Shown here piece after piece: positions 10,206 to 19,033 of a stretch of 23,254 nucleotides of DNA. Position numbers and translations under genes: made by a program. Position 1 is the stretch's first letter, and each line of letters begins with the position of its first letter. The DNA comes from Bremia lactucae (Eukaryota > Oomycota > Peronosporomycetes > Peronosporales > Peronosporaceae), in NCBI RefSeq assembly GCF_004359215.1, contig NW_027152054.1:1-23254 (forward strand). The letters are read 5' to 3'. The notes beneath the pieces are model-generated. The model saw only the letters and a list, made by a program, of their open reading frames with translations, was not told where the DNA came from and ran no database searches.

Positions 10206-10743
10206 TGTAGACGGCTAAAGTTTTATTTAATGTTACACAGTCCTCGTTAAGAACACTTCGTGTACTAAAGGGGATGGTCAATAACTTAAACAAAGTAATT
10301 AGAGCCATCACTCGAGTGTGATTCACTTTTGTGACCAGCCCTTGTATATGAAATACAATAGGTGCATTCACATAAGGAGGGGTGACGCCTAGCGTCATCC
10401 GTGATAACGGCTAGCGTCATCCGTTACGCTAGGTATCTAGAAAGATACACTCGCAATACAAATTAGTGTTATCTACAGAGATGACGTTCTTATGGGTAAA
10501 ATAGATATTTATATATAATACGATTAAATATATACCAGTCTGAAAACTACTTTCTAGTGCGCACGAGGAGCCGGATTACCGCTCCCGTGACGACACTTTA
10601 CTAGAGTACTTAGTGCATTGGGTGAGGTTGCTAAGGCGCCCACCACAACTCAAGCAAGAGAAGACGGTTTGACTGCTTCCTCGCTGTGCTAGGGTGTGTG
10701 TCTAAGTAGAGCGTGACCGCATTACGACGTGCTTGCCTACACA
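10206..10743 (+). repeat. LTR-A2, 3' LTR of element A
   Basis: It begins tgtagacggctaaag, ends gcctacaca, and matches LTR-A3 (22450-23002) block by block. Shared blocks include ggggatggtcaat, tgcattcacat, the paired palindromes, aggtatct..aagatac, tcagtctgaaa, ggattaccgctcccgtgacg, agagaag, and the terminal cctcgctgtgctagggtgtgtg. A TATA-like tatataata lies at about 10512. It resembles A3 more than A1. Its right end abuts LTR-B sequence directly at 10743/10744, with the shared bases 'aca'. Confidence 0.9.
10381..10422 (+). promoter_or_regulatory. Paired TGACG..CGTCA palindromes in LTR-A2
   Basis: Two palindromes of about 20 bp (10381-10400 and 10403-10422) are spaced two bases apart. The left half of the second has decayed to gataacg. 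This is the same arrangement as 22622-22663. A bZIP-type binding role is an inference. Confidence 0.35.
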
Positions 10744-10879
10744 ATAAAACGTTAGCTTTATTAATTGGTTGATCTAAGTCTATTTTAACCCCGCCAATCG
10801 TTAGAAGACACGTTCCAGATGTGCGCAAGGAGGCGCCATACTTAATTAGATATTAATACAATAGGTGTAGGAGTACATA
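10744..10879 (+). repeat. LTR-B, left half of the split 5' LTR
   Basis: It matches 20569-20700 of the 3' LTR-B: aataa.acg, then gattaa-type sequence, aaccccgccaatc, aagacacg, gtgcg, ggaggcgccatactta and the end gtaggagtacata. The first 155 bp or so of the LTR are missing, replaced by LTR-A2. The right end at cata (10876-10879) corresponds exactly to gata at 20697-20700, where the other half resumes at 14922. Confidence 0.85.
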
Positions 10880-11181
10880 TCACCGATGCCTCCTCCATCT
10901 AAATGGCCTCGTTTAAACGGGCCAAGAGCGTCGCTCCTAGAACGCGCTTTTCTAGACGCATATAACTGTTATGCCGTCTTTAAAATTACGGAACGGTAAG
11001 GAAAAATCGCTTGGTTGTATTTTTTCGATCCCGGTCGTGTTGCGTTCAAAATAAACGCCCGACCAGTACGAGGCGGAATTCCTGCGCCGCATCCATCCGC
11101 ATTCCGATGCCATGAAACAGCGGCCGCAACGAATTAATTTTAACCGCTTGCGTGTAAAAAAATCATGAGCGGTACTGTACA
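10880..11181 (-). repeat. LTR-C, single 3' LTR of the chromodomain element
   Basis: Immediately after a polypurine tract on the - strand the sequence starts tgtacagtaccgctcatg, a typical TG LTR start. It runs about 300 bp to the LTR-B junction. No second copy is in the window, so the far end, which does not read CA, cannot be verified and may be truncated. It is not related to LTR-A or LTR-B beyond the first few bases. Confidence 0.55.
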
Positions 11182-11196
11182 CCCTCTTTCTTCTCG
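11182..11196 (-). promoter_or_regulatory. Polypurine tract of the chromodomain element
   Basis: On the - strand gagaagaaagaggg directly precedes the TGTACA LTR start. This is the standard plus-strand priming site of an LTR retrotransposon. Confidence 0.65.
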
Positions 11197-11209
11197 CGCG
11201 CTTCTTCTG

Positions 11210-11873
11210 CTAGTCCATTTTAGAGTAGCGTAGAGGTCTCAGCTGGTGCTCCTCTTACGAGGCAGCCACTAAGCCGGACACATCAATACGTAGGGTATCG
11301 ATCGGTTTCCACGAGTCGAAACTCTTCGGGTTCCCTTTCCATTTCACGAGGATACCTTGCCTCTCGGAGCGGTGGTCAAGCAACCTTCCAACAAGATTCG
11401 TTGATTCCCACCCGCATCCAACAGTACAGGCGGCACCCGATAGGAGTAGCGAACTTGCCCTCCTACTACGGATGCATTACCTTCGTCCGTTCAGTCACAG
11501 ACGTTAAAAGCTGCTGAACGACGTATTGCGGATCTCGAGGGTCAAGTCTCACGACTGACCTCGGATCTCGTCGATGTCCGAGCGAGGGCTCGTCAGGCAT
11601 ATGAACGCCTGAAGACTCGCTTGGACCTCTTTGAAAGGATAATGCTGAGGGATCCGCGTTACTCGCGTGATGACTTTCACTCTCCAAGTCCTGTTCGTGG
11701 TGGGAGGCATCGATCCGAAAGCTTTTTGCCTTCACCGTCCCCCTCACCCGAAGGACGCTCGACTCACAGTCGGCGTCACCATCGGTCTCCTGAGACGGAT
11801 GGGGGTATGTGACTTCATTTGGGTCTACATACCGTTCCAGACGACCCACGTAAAATACGGGGTGCGTCTTCAT
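11210..11873 (-). pseudogene. Integrase C-terminal extension with chromodomain remnant
   Basis: The frame continues the integrase: MKTHPVFYVGRLERYVDPN (11873) is the end of the GPY/F module. A disordered Asp/Ser/His-rich linker of about 110 residues follows to about 11466. A chromodomain then reads NQRILLEGCL (about 11400) and, one frame over, ILVKWKGNPKSFDSWKPID (about 11355-11300), then TLRIDV. The aromatic-rich VKWKG....DSWKP core fits chromodomains that bind methylated histone tails. A frameshift between the two halves breaks it. The polypurine tract follows about 85 bp further on. Confidence 0.75.
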
Positions 11874-13340
11874 ATATGGGGAAGGTTGAGTTTATTATTC
11901 AGGTCTTCAACCTCTTCGACCACCTTAGAGGGCCCAATGAAACGCGGCAACAACTTCGTAGTACCGGTAGTACAGAAATTGCATTTCTTAGGTAGGGTGG
12001 CAGTACTTAATTGTACTTTTTCGCCCACTTTAAAGCATCCTTTAATTGCGGCCATTTTGGTCCGCATATTCTTTTTTCTTGTCCTGTGCGGTTGCCATCG
12101 CGCCACGAAATTTCGTGTGATGGCTAATTGCTCATCCACAAAGCGCTGAGCCTCGCTCACGCTTTTAGCATCAAACTCGCCTATGATACCGCCGAGAGGT
12201 CGGTCATAAGGCGTAGTTTTTTTTACCACTGCTAAACTGACAGGGTCACTAGGACAAGTTTCAGTCGCTGAGATGATGCCGTCGCGGGTCATCGTTCTAT
12301 TGACGAAACTTTGTCCCTCTTTCGCACCGAGCATAGTGAGGGGCCTCCCCCACTAAGACTCGGGCTGCGCACAAACGAGACTGGCGTCCGAGGATGGCGC
12401 AGTCCGTTAATATAAAACGGTGTCTCACCCGTACTGGCGTGGACACTGTTATTTATAGCGAACTCCACAAAGGGCAATTGCTTGCTCCACTCTTTGGGAG
12501 TCGCTATAGTGCGTAAGACATCCGCCACGACCCAATTGGCAAGTTATGTTTGGCCATCGGTCTGGGGATGATCTGCGGTCGACATGTGAGGCTTGCTACC
12601 TAGCAGCTCGAACACATGTCCCCAAAAACCAGACGTAAAACGTGAATCCCGGTCCGATACTATGGACTCGGGCATCCCGTGTAGTCGGTAGTCATGATCC
12701 AGAACAAAAGAGCTGCCTCCTTGCATGTGTTCGATGTCTTACATGGTGCGAAATGCATCATCTTGCTCAGTCGGTCTACAAAGACGACTAGCCTCGTCCA
12801 ACCCTTATGATCGGGCGGCATGCCAAACATGAAGTCCAGACTTACTGACTTCCAACAGTTGGTTGGAATCGGTAGCGGCTTCAGTGGCGCACTGCTGGAC
12901 GGTGCAGGCTTAATGCGCTGACACTGTTCGCAAGAGCGAATATAGTTGGCCACCCATCTATATAGTTGTGGCCACCAAAAGTCCTCTGACACTCGTAAGA
13001 ATGTCTTTTTACGGCCCAGATGCCCACTAGATGGCGCATCATGGAGCTTGTGAAGGATATTCAGCTTGAGATCTGTGTCATGAGGCACATAGATTCTCAA
13101 GGGATCACAAGGTGACAGCTGATACCATAACAGGCCATCGCTGTAGCTAAAGCGATTGATCTTAGCTTTCAGGTGCGACGGAAGGGAAACCTTCCGTCCA
13201 TCGAAGTGATCCAACAGCAGGCGACAATGGTCGTCCTGACTGTAGCTCTCTTTTATCTCAGAGACCAATGAGCTCGTCACGTGGTATGTCTTCATGGCTG
13301 CCAACGTCGACGGCTGAAATTGTGCTTTCGCACTAGACAC
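11870..13340 (-). pseudogene. Ty3/gypsy integrase (chromodomain element)
   Basis: The 226-codon frame at 13340-12660 carries the HHCC zinc-binding domain (LHKLHDAPSSGHLG and CEQCQ, residues 100-140). The catalytic core starts at SVSLDFMFGMP, with the first Asp at residue 169. The second Asp lies in SIVSDRDSRF (codon 12652-12654). The third catalytic residue, Glu in the usual DGQTER motif, is a TAA stop here (12544-12546, reading HPQTDGQT then stop). ADVLRTIATPKEW, FVEFAINNSVHASTGETPF and, after another frameshift, GEKVQLST and LLPRFIGP (GPY/F module) follow to 11870. The enzyme would insert element cDNA into the genome; with stops and shifts it cannot be made. Confidence 0.92.
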
Positions 13341-13349
13341 ACTTTCCTG

Positions 13350-14921
13350 GTGTCTTACCTTGAAGTCTGGTCAGCGCGATAAAGCGTCAGCCGATACATT
13401 CGACTAATTCGTCTTGTATTCAACTTTGAAATTAAATATAGAGAAGAATGTAAGCCATCTTGCAATTCTGGGCGAGAGGTGCGGTGAGTTTTTTGCAGTC
13501 CGCAGTGATGAGTGATCCGTATAACCACCAATGGTTCGGTGCCCAATAGGTGCACACGAAACTTGAAAAGAGCATACTTTATTGAAAGTAGCTCTTTGTC
13601 ATGCACAGGGTAATTCAACTCCGCGGCTTTTAATAGCCGGGACTGATAAGAGATGGCGCGGTCAACGCCGTCGTCATCATTCTGCATGGCGTGCTGCCGA
13701 TTGCAAAATTACTTGCATCGCAGGCGACGCTAAAGGGCTTATGCGCGTCAGGCAATGCCAAGACCGGTGCCTCTACAACAGATTGCTTCACTGATGTGAA
13801 TGCATCATCTTGTTCTCTTAACCAAACCCATTCTGCGTTCTTTAAGGAGGTCAGATAATAGTTTAGTTTGCTCAGCATTTTTTTGCCATACTTATGCAAG
13901 TAATTAGTGAGCCCTAGTATTTGACGCAAATCCTTCACATGCCGTGGGATTGGCCATTTCTTTACTATTTTTACCTTGTCTGGGTCTGCTTGTACACCAT
14001 GTGAACCTACGATGCAGCCCAGCGCAGGTATCTCAGGGACTCCTATGACGCACTTTTGCAAGTAAACGTACAATTGGGCGTCCTTTAAGGTCTGCAACAT
14101 AGCGTCTAGATGACGATTGTGCGACTGTATTGCGCTCAGCCTGTCCTCGGTCCTGCTGTGCACGAATACATCGTCAAAGTAATGAGGCGCGTAGGCGCGG
14201 TGCTGACGCATCACGTGAGCCACAACTCGGTTGAATGTCGCTGGTACAATTTACAATCCTTGGGGCATCAGAAGCCACAACTCGGTTGAATGTCGCTGGT
14301 ACAATTTACAATCCTTGGGGCATCAGAAGCCACTCACAAAGCATACCGCTTGGGGTGCTTACTGCCGTTTTGGCTAGATCGGACTCTCTCATGAGTACCT
14401 GATAGTAGCCATCCTTCATATCCAACGCGGAAAGGTTATTGACTTTCCCATGGAGTTCAACAAGACATCTTTCCGCGGGATTGGCGTTTGCGCCGGTATG
14501 GTCGCCGTGTTCAGCTTCTTGTAATCATGAACCACGCGCCATCCACCTGTGGCTTTACGCACACAAAAAGTCGGGCTACAGCGAGGCGATTTGCTCTCAC
14601 GCACATGTCTCGCCGTGGCTCGCTTGTCGAAGAACCCATCGATATAATCGACTTGTTCTTTCGGCAACGGCCATTGCCTGGTCACACAATACTTGGTGTC
14701 AGGTTCGAGGTCAATTTCGTGCGTGATGCATGTAGGCGGCTCGGCACTTCTTCTGGGAACACATCGCGATTTTTCCACAGAACCTCAAAGAACGGACTGT
14801 CTCTCAAGGCATCCCAGCCTTGAGCAGCGAACCGTTTCCGTTTCTAGGACGCTCTCGTCCTTTGAGGACGACGAGCAACAGTCCACCAAGTTCTCTTCTA
14901 GAACTAGTGTGACTATTTCGC
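13350..14921 (-). pseudogene. Ty3/gypsy reverse transcriptase and RNase H (chromodomain element)
   Basis: It starts in the protease-RT spacer (14921) and reads CITHEIDLEPDTKYCVTRQW, PLPKEQVDYIDGFFDKR, ATGGWRVVHDYKKLNT (14778-14420). In the next frame come SALDMKDGYYQVLMRE (motif A Asp) and LLMPQGL with a stop. After a 55-bp tandem duplication the catalytic YFDDVFVHS lies at about 14155-14181, then ILGLTNYLHKYGKKML. RNase H follows with FSVACDASNFAIGS (about 13715) and ISYQSRLLKAAELNYPVHD with KELLSIKYAL (13660-13570). The order RT, RNase H, integrase defines Ty3/gypsy. The N-terminal spacer is the 5' limit of what was inserted. Multiple frameshifts. Confidence 0.92.
14218..14327. repeat. Perfect 55-bp tandem duplication in the RT gene
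   Basis: Units 14218-14272 and 14273-14327 are identical by eye. Both begin agccacaactcggttgaatg, and agccac recurs at 14328-14333. 55 is not a multiple of three, so the duplication shifts the RT frame. Confidence 0.95.
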
Positions 14922-15143
14922 GATAGAAGATCGTTAAGTAGGAGACTAATTATGTTAATAAAGTTATACTTTTTCCTAATGCTAAATCCATTAAATTACC
15001 TTTTGGTAGCTAAAACCTCTTAGCTGCCTAGAAGCCTTCCTCTGTACTCTTGTGTACGTGAAGTTTTGTGGCACACTAACTACACTGTAATCAGTGTGAG
15101 GTAATCAGTGCTTACCAGTACTAGTGCAAGGTGCCCCGTTACA
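14922..15143 (+). repeat. LTR-B, right half of the split 5' LTR
   Basis: It resumes at gatagaagatc, matching 20697 onward, and shares gtaggaaactaa-type sequence, tatact, ttttggtagctaaa, cttagct, ctcttgtgtacgtgaagttt, tacactgtaatcagt and the end cccgttaca (15143) with 20415-20916. It is followed by gag of element B, so it is the 5' LTR end. Confidence 0.9.
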
Positions 15144-15274
15144 CCTAGTAGCACTTCGTTGTCCATTCAACGGTCCATGCACGCTTCATTCAACATTGAC
15201 ATGTTGGATGAAGAAGAAGGGAGCTTCCAAATTCTCAAGAAGGTTATCACGCAACGCGTGAGAGGTTTACTCAT
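15144..15274 (+). other. Leader of element B
   Basis: Non-coding sequence between the 5' LTR and gag. I see no clear TGG primer-binding site right after the LTR end (cctagtagcacttcg). No other signal is recognised. Confidence 0.4.
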
Positions 15275-16353
15275 TTGAGTGACCTCGAATGGAGAGAGGA
15301 ACGAATGAGTTCGGTCGTAGGCGGGCCAGCCGTTGGCGCTATGCTGCACACAGTGGTTAGAGATGAACAGCATGCGGCCACAGCCGAGTTCATTCAACAT
15401 GAACTCGACGGAGCCGAAAAGAAAGTAGCTTTGCTTCACAAGCAAGGCTCTCAAAAGATGGAGCTGTTGAGACAGCAGCATTTACATGCTGCGAATGGGT
15501 CGACGCTTCCGCGTCGACCCGAAAGCTTACAGATAGAAATATAAGTTTAAGGCAGTCGAAGCGACTCCTTTTTGAGATAATTCGTCGAGTTAGTCGACGC
15601 CACAGAAGCTCGTCGTACCAGGGATGATGTGACAGAAAGTGAAATTTTGCATGTCTTATTCAGCCGGACATGCCAAATCGTGGGCCTCAGGGGTAAAGCT
15701 TCACGCCTCATTAGTCTTTGGTTCGCACGAGGTCATTAAGACCCGGCTCAGACAAACGTTTGAGCCGCCACGTGCCGAATTTTGGGCTCGAGCTGAGTTC
15801 CTGGATTTGAAGCAGGGCAAGCGTGACATTCTCGCTTATACCCAACATGCACGATACCTGACCAGTTGTATTGTTCGTTATCCAATAGATGAACAAACTC
15901 AGGTAACTGTGTTTACTTAAGGTTTTGCAGACAGTCCTGTTAAGTACCACCTGTTCCGGATAGAATTCGAGTCGCTAGACCAAGCGATCTCTATTGCGGA
16001 ACAGGAGAACTTTAGTCTTAAACAGGCTTTTGTCCACTCTAGTGCTTATCGTCCTCCGAGACGACAAGAAAATGGAGGTTCAGAACCCATGGATCTTTCG
16101 TATGCAGAGAGCGAGTAACCTCGCTCTTCAAGTTACAAGCGATTACAAAAATGTAATCGTTGTCAAAAAATGGGCCACTACGCATATGAGTGCAGTGCCC
16201 AACGGCCACTGCCTAAAGAACTGAGCGAAAAGACCGACCTCTCGCTAGGCATAGCGGAGGACGCTGATCCGACGCTGTTTCATAAGCGCAATGGCGAGGC
16301 GGATCGTAAGAAAAAAACGGTCGGGGTCAGTAGGTGCGGAGCGCCCTACTGAT
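15275..16353 (+). pseudogene. gag: Ty3/gypsy gag of element B
   Basis: MSDLEWREERMSSVVGGPAV at 15275 begins a Glu/Gln/Lys-rich, probably coiled-coil N-terminus to 15544. A poorly framed stretch follows to about 15650. The capsid then reads GHAKSWASG and KTRLRQTFEPPRAEFWARAE, then DILAYTQHARYLTS. One frame stays open from 15639 to 16353 except for two stops: TAA at 15918-15920 after VTVFT, and TAA after SYAESE near 16117. It carries a CCHC zinc knuckle, CNRCQKMGHYAYEC, at 16152-16193 with all ligands intact. The protein would assemble particles and bind RNA. Sequence and length differ clearly from the family-A gag, so A and B are separate lineages. Confidence 0.87.
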
Positions 16354-16900
16354 CCAGCAACGTCAGAAGAATTTGCAGGGCTTTTGACGAAAGTTGCTCC
16401 TCACACACAAACATTGTGTGTAACTGGCCCAAAGGATGAGATTAACCTCATCACCCTGAAAATAGAAGTGTCAAATAAGTTGCTACTTAAGTCCCTTTGT
16501 CGTTTGTGGGGCGTCGGATATTTTAAGACGCCAATCGCTAGAAGATCGCAGGCTCAAATTTATTGAGCACGATATCCCTCTAACGAGGATGACAGTGCGC
16601 CTTAGAACAGGCGCATATGTGACGGTGAAGAAACGAGTAGTGGGTATCCAATACACGTTGTAGAGTAAGCAGTACGATGATTATTTCATCGTACTAGATT
16701 TAATGACAAATTTGGTGTCATCCTTGGATTACTATGGCTCAGAAAGTACGAGCCATGTATAAATTGGCAGCATCAAGCCGTGACGATACCTATCTCTTGT
16801 TCATCAGATGGCCAACTTATGAACGTCTTGGAGCGTCCACAAGAGTGTGGATCTCCTACAAGTGAGTGTGATGGCCTCACTTGTGGTTCAAATATTCAAA
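16354..16900 (+). pseudogene. Element B protease region, first (degenerate) copy
   Basis: KDEINLITLKIEVSNKLLLK (about 16433-16490) is followed by a site where the retropepsin DCGAS motif should be, but it reads CRLWGVGYFKT. At nucleotide level 16440-16640 is plainly homologous to 17405-17600 (ctcatcaccctgaaaata against ctcatcaccttaaaatta; aacgaggatgac in both). Downstream, YDDYFIVLDLMTN and related sequence to about 16740 is the protease C-terminal part. Active site lost, several frameshifts. Confidence 0.65.
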
Positions 16901-16977
16901 GTTTATAATTAATTCTAAAAAAATAAATTTAAAAAAAATAAAAAGTAATATATTAACAAATTTAAATTTTTTCTACC
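16893..16977. repeat. AT-rich block inside element B
   Basis: About 85 bp, nearly all A/T (for example aaatttaaaaaaaataaaaag), inside otherwise coding sequence. It looks like a simple-sequence insertion. I cannot assign a function. Confidence 0.6.
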
Positions 16978-17000
16978 AACACATTGTGGAGTTAGATCCT

Positions 17001-17100
17001 GACGGCTGTGCGCAAGCACAGGCAGCTTTGAAGGTCTACTATTTTGACGTGAACATAGTTACCGACGGCTGTGCACAAGCACAGGCTGCGTCGAAGTTCG
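17001..17100 (+). repeat. 63-bp tandem repeat in the protease-RT spacer of element B
   Basis: gacggctgtgcgcaagcaca at 17001 recurs as gacggctgtgcacaagcaca at 17064, 63 bases later (the second unit is partial). The encoded repeat is DGCAQAQAALK / DGCAQAQAASK, 21 residues, in frame. Confidence 0.85.
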
Positions 17101-17397
17101 ACCACTCGAATAAGTTAAGTGGTACGACTTAATTAAAAAGCAACATCCAAGAATTTTAGAGCGCGAGTCTATAAAAGACTGTGCGAAAGTCTTAAATCGA
17201 TTGTGGAGTCGATCGTAGAGGGTCTCGCTGTAGTAGCGGAACCATAGCTAGAGGCAGTTGGGCATCCTCCCCAAAAAAATTCTTGGGGGATAAGTCCCCG
17301 GGAACCTGTTCCAAGGTACATACGGAAACAAGTTCCAAGGAAGAAACTGAGAAAAATCAATGTCTTAGTAAACAATGGATCAAGTGTAGGCGCTTAT

Positions 17398-17860
17398 ACA
17401 CTTGATATGATATCCCTCATCACCTTAAAATTAATAGTGACAAATGATTTGTCACTTAGAGCCCTAGTGGACTGTGGAGCGTCGAATAATTTTATTCGTC
17501 GCCAGTTGCTAGAGGGTCGTAGGCTCAAATATGATAAGCGCGACATCCCTCCAACGAGGATGACGGTGCGTCTAGCGACAGGCGCATCGGAACAGTAATG
17601 ATTGCGCTTCCGAAGTTAACTTCGGAGACAACTCAATTGCCAACGCTAGAACCGAAACGGTTCTTGCATGATCTTCGTATTGACAAAGACAAGCAGATCT
17701 GCGTACTTGTCACAGATGACAACTACGTGGCCGATATTCGGTCAACAATAGTATTTCCTGAAAACGAACGGGTTCTCAGCAGCTCATCGATGGCCTCAAT
17801 GAAAAAAACTTGGATCGAACGTTTTACGTCCCAATCCTGGAAGTATTAGAAGAGAAGTCC
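17398..17860 (+). pseudogene. Element B protease region, second copy, with start of spacer
   Basis: MISLITLKLIVTNDLSLRAL, then LVDCGASNNFIRRQLLEG: a complete retropepsin active site (Asp codon 17470-17472, DCGA). TRMTVRLATGA follows, then a stop at 17596-17598 and a spacer frame with RSTIVFPENERVLSSSS. This is the better preserved of two homologous protease segments in the same element. It lies directly upstream of RT, in the normal position. The interval 17110-17400 between the copies has no clear domain. Function: maturation of Gag-Pol, now lost through frameshifts. Confidence 0.75.
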
Positions 17861-19033
17861 TTTATATCAGAATTTGATAGAATTTAAGGACGTATTCTTT
17901 GAATCCGAATCGTGCGAGTTGCCTAAGGATAAAGCACACGACACGAAATCGACCTGAACCCAGGTTTGAAATTCTGTGTAATGAAGCAGTGGCCACTGCC
18001 TCGTGAACAAGTATTAGCGATCGACAAACTCTTTGCCGATTGCTTGGCAGCGAGCCATGTGAGGGAGTCAACCTCCCCATCCAGCTCTCCGTCCTTCTGT
18101 GAGCTTAGCAACAGAAGGGTGGCGTATTGTGCATGCGTTTTATAAATGTAACGCTGCAACGGTACCGGCTCAAACGCTGATACCACAAAAAGACGCAATT
18201 ATTGATGGTATGTCAGAGTACTATCTTTTCGTCAATGGATCGGATGGATGGATTCATTCAGAAACTTATGCGTGAACAGGATATATCGTTCACAGCAGTA
18301 AGCATCCCAAGCGTTATGCTATGGGAGCGGCTAGTCATGCCAAAGGGACTTAGTAATGCCCCTGCGACATTAAACAGATGTGTAACTAATCTATTGAGAT
18401 CGGTGGGGGATTTTCCACGGAGCTATTTTGATGACGTCTTCGTTCATATCAGGGCCATGAATGGAAAGTCGGATGTTGTAGAACATCGTACCCACGTCTG
18501 AAAGGTTCTTACACTTATGCGTAAGCACAAGTTGTATGCAAATCGAAAGAAGACGTATACCCGCTGTAAGCGAAATACACTTTGAGTGCATCGCGGGTAA
18601 ACATGGTGTACGCCCGGATCCGGAAAATATCAAGGCGATAATTGATTGGCCTGTGCTAGTCGATGCAAAGAGACTTAGAAAGTTCCTTGGCTAGCGGCGT
18701 ACCTGCACAAATACTCACGCAATTATGCCGAAATGACAGTACATCTTTCTTCTTTGTTGAAGAAAATGTAAAGTGCTCACGGAAAGATGATTGTCAGCGT
18801 TCCTTTGAGGGTATCAAGAAAAGATTGATGAAATCGCCAATCCTGGCGATTGCTCCCCAAGACCGACCATTTCATGTGGTCTGCGACGCCAGCGGTTTTG
18901 CAATGGGCTATGCGTTAATGCAATATGACACAGACGGCGCAGAGCGCGTCGTCTGTTATCAATCGCATCAGCTTCAACCCGCTGAACGCAACTATCCAGT
19001 GCATGACAAGGAACTTGCCATGAAATATGCACC
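17861..19033 (+). pseudogene. Element B reverse transcriptase and N-terminal RNase H
   Basis: After SCELPKD (about 17920) the spacer ends with HEIDLNPGLKF-type sequence, MKQWPLPREQVLAIDKLFAD (about 17985-18040), then SPS/FC and GWRIVHAFYKCN. Motif A reads SSMDRMDGFIQKLMRE (18230-18280). VMPKGLSNAPATLNRC and the catalytic SYFDDVFVH (YFDD at 18424-18435) follow, then KFLGL. RNase H begins HVVCDASGFAMGYALMQ (Asp codon 18885-18887), then YQSHQLQPAERNYPVHDKEL, and breaks off after MKYA (about 19033). The rest of RNase H and all of integrase are absent. RT copies element RNA into DNA. Frameshifts and a stop at about 18499 show decay. Confidence 0.9.

Larger units (their letters stand above)
6791..10743 (+). 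mobile_element. Gypsy element A: LTR, gag, protease, antisense ORF, LTR (non-autonomous)
   Basis: Two same-orientation LTR-A copies (6791-7356 and 10206-10743) enclose 2.85 kb. That interior holds gag (about 7420-8480), a protease region (about 8520-9360), and then an intact - strand ORF (9481-10074). RT, RNase H and integrase are absent, so the unit could only move using proteins supplied elsewhere. The two LTRs belong to visibly different subtypes, so this may be a recombinant or a deletion product joining two insertions rather than one insertion event. I found no convincing target-site duplication. Confidence 0.65.
10880..14921 (-). mobile_element. 5'-truncated chromodomain gypsy element inserted in LTR-B
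   Basis: This 4.04-kb insert on the - strand contains the end of the protease-RT spacer, then RT, RNase H, integrase, chromodomain, a polypurine tract and one LTR (LTR-C). Gag, protease and a 5' LTR are absent. LTR-B sequence continues across the insert without loss, with cata at 10876-10879 and gata at 14922-14925 as a likely 4-bp target duplication with one change. A chromodomain at the integrase C-terminus marks the chromovirus-type lineage of Ty3/gypsy, known to steer integration to marked chromatin. Confidence 0.75.

Noticed and set aside
10952..11182. 76-codon - strand frame
   Set aside because: Falls entirely inside LTR-C after the polypurine tract; LTR sequence is not expected to code.
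11667..12149. 160-codon + strand frame
   Set aside because: Antisense shadow of the integrase C-terminus and GPY/F module.
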